Positions 5,249 through 5,338 of a stretch of 5,338 nucleotides of DNA are shown here, in pieces (within the stretch, counting starts at the first letter, position 1; the number at the start of each line of letters is the position of its first letter). Position numbers and translations under genes: made by a program. The stretch covers positions 1-5,338 of the forward strand of contig CAIYZI010000647.1 of the NCBI GenBank assembly GCA_903930665.1, in the 5' to 3' direction. Source of the stretch: an uncultured beta proteobacterium. Its GTDB lineage: Bacteria > Pseudomonadota > Gammaproteobacteria > Burkholderiales > Burkholderiaceae. The notes beneath the pieces were generated by a model that was given only the letters and a program-made list of their open reading frames with translations, was not told the DNA's origin and searched no databases.

Positions 5249-5338
5249 ATGAGTACGAATTTGCAAAACCGATTTAGGCAAATGATCCCCAAAAATGAGA
5301 TCACAGACGCCTTAACCAAATTCAAAAAAGTCTTTTAT
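5249..5338 (+). CDS. N-terminus of a possible type I secretion ABC transporter (partial)
   Basis: An open frame of 30 codons starts at ATG 5249 and leaves the window. An in-frame TAA at 5237-5239 means the start is ATG 5249 or the in-frame ATG 5282 (residue 12). The visible protein is basic and polar, with NEITDALTKFKKVFY at its end. From family knowledge, PrtD/RsaD-type type I secretion permease-ATPases often open with a short 'NE-hydrophobic-xxAL-basic-F' stretch just before the first membrane segment, and this fits. The evidence is thin because no Walker motif or membrane segment is in view. The Shine-Dalgarno before 5249 is weak; control probably runs through the upstream palindrome, promoter and leader ORF. 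A different protein family is quite possible. Confidence 0.6.
   Translation, partial: MSTNLQNRFRQMIPKNEITDALTKFKKVFY

Noticed and set aside
5155..5274. Open frame running through the leader region in a third frame
   Set aside because: It has no start codon at a usable distance from the AGGAGG (its TTG at 5176 is only one base away) and the peptide is not recognisable.

Overview
The window looks like chromosomal DNA of a Gram-negative proteobacterium with moderate GC content and an AT-rich intergenic region. It is plausibly a betaproteobacterium of the Polynucleobacter/Burkholderiaceae type, but that is a guess from composition and gene style; no phylogenetic marker is present. The content is a surface-polysaccharide (O-antigen, capsule or exopolysaccharide) locus.

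Layout: positions 1-164 hold the 3' end of a plus-strand gene, probably a family-2 glycosyltransferase. It converges on, and overlaps by 9 bp, a complete minus-strand GT-B glycosyltransferase (to about 1388 or 1400). A 118-bp divergent intergenic region follows, with a perfect TATAAT box, a near-consensus CRP-like palindrome and a small inverted repeat. Next comes a compact plus-strand operon: manC (bifunctional mannose-1-phosphate guanylyltransferase / mannose-6-phosphate isomerase), gmd (GDP-mannose 4,6-dehydratase) and an rmd-like reductase whose start overlaps the gmd stop by one base. A 316-bp AT-rich stretch (4933-5248) then carries a perfect TGTGA-N6-TCACA palindrome, an extended -10 box and a 9-codon ORF behind the strongest Shine-Dalgarno sequence in the window. 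At 5249 a further gene starts and runs off the end; its 30 visible residues resemble the N-terminus of PrtD-type type I secretion ABC transporters (tentative).

How the genes work together: ManC can make mannose-6-phosphate from fructose-6-phosphate and GDP-mannose from mannose-1-phosphate. Gmd dehydrates GDP-mannose to GDP-4-keto-6-deoxymannose, and the reductase converts this to a GDP-6-deoxyhexose, most likely GDP-D-rhamnose. The flanking glycosyltransferases probably use this or related sugars. The phosphomannomutase step joining the two ManC activities is not encoded here.

The best leads are regulatory: manC appears to be transcribed as a leaderless mRNA, two CRP-like sites sit in the two regulatory gaps, and a tiny leader ORF precedes the last gene. 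No clearly new multi-gene system is visible in this window.
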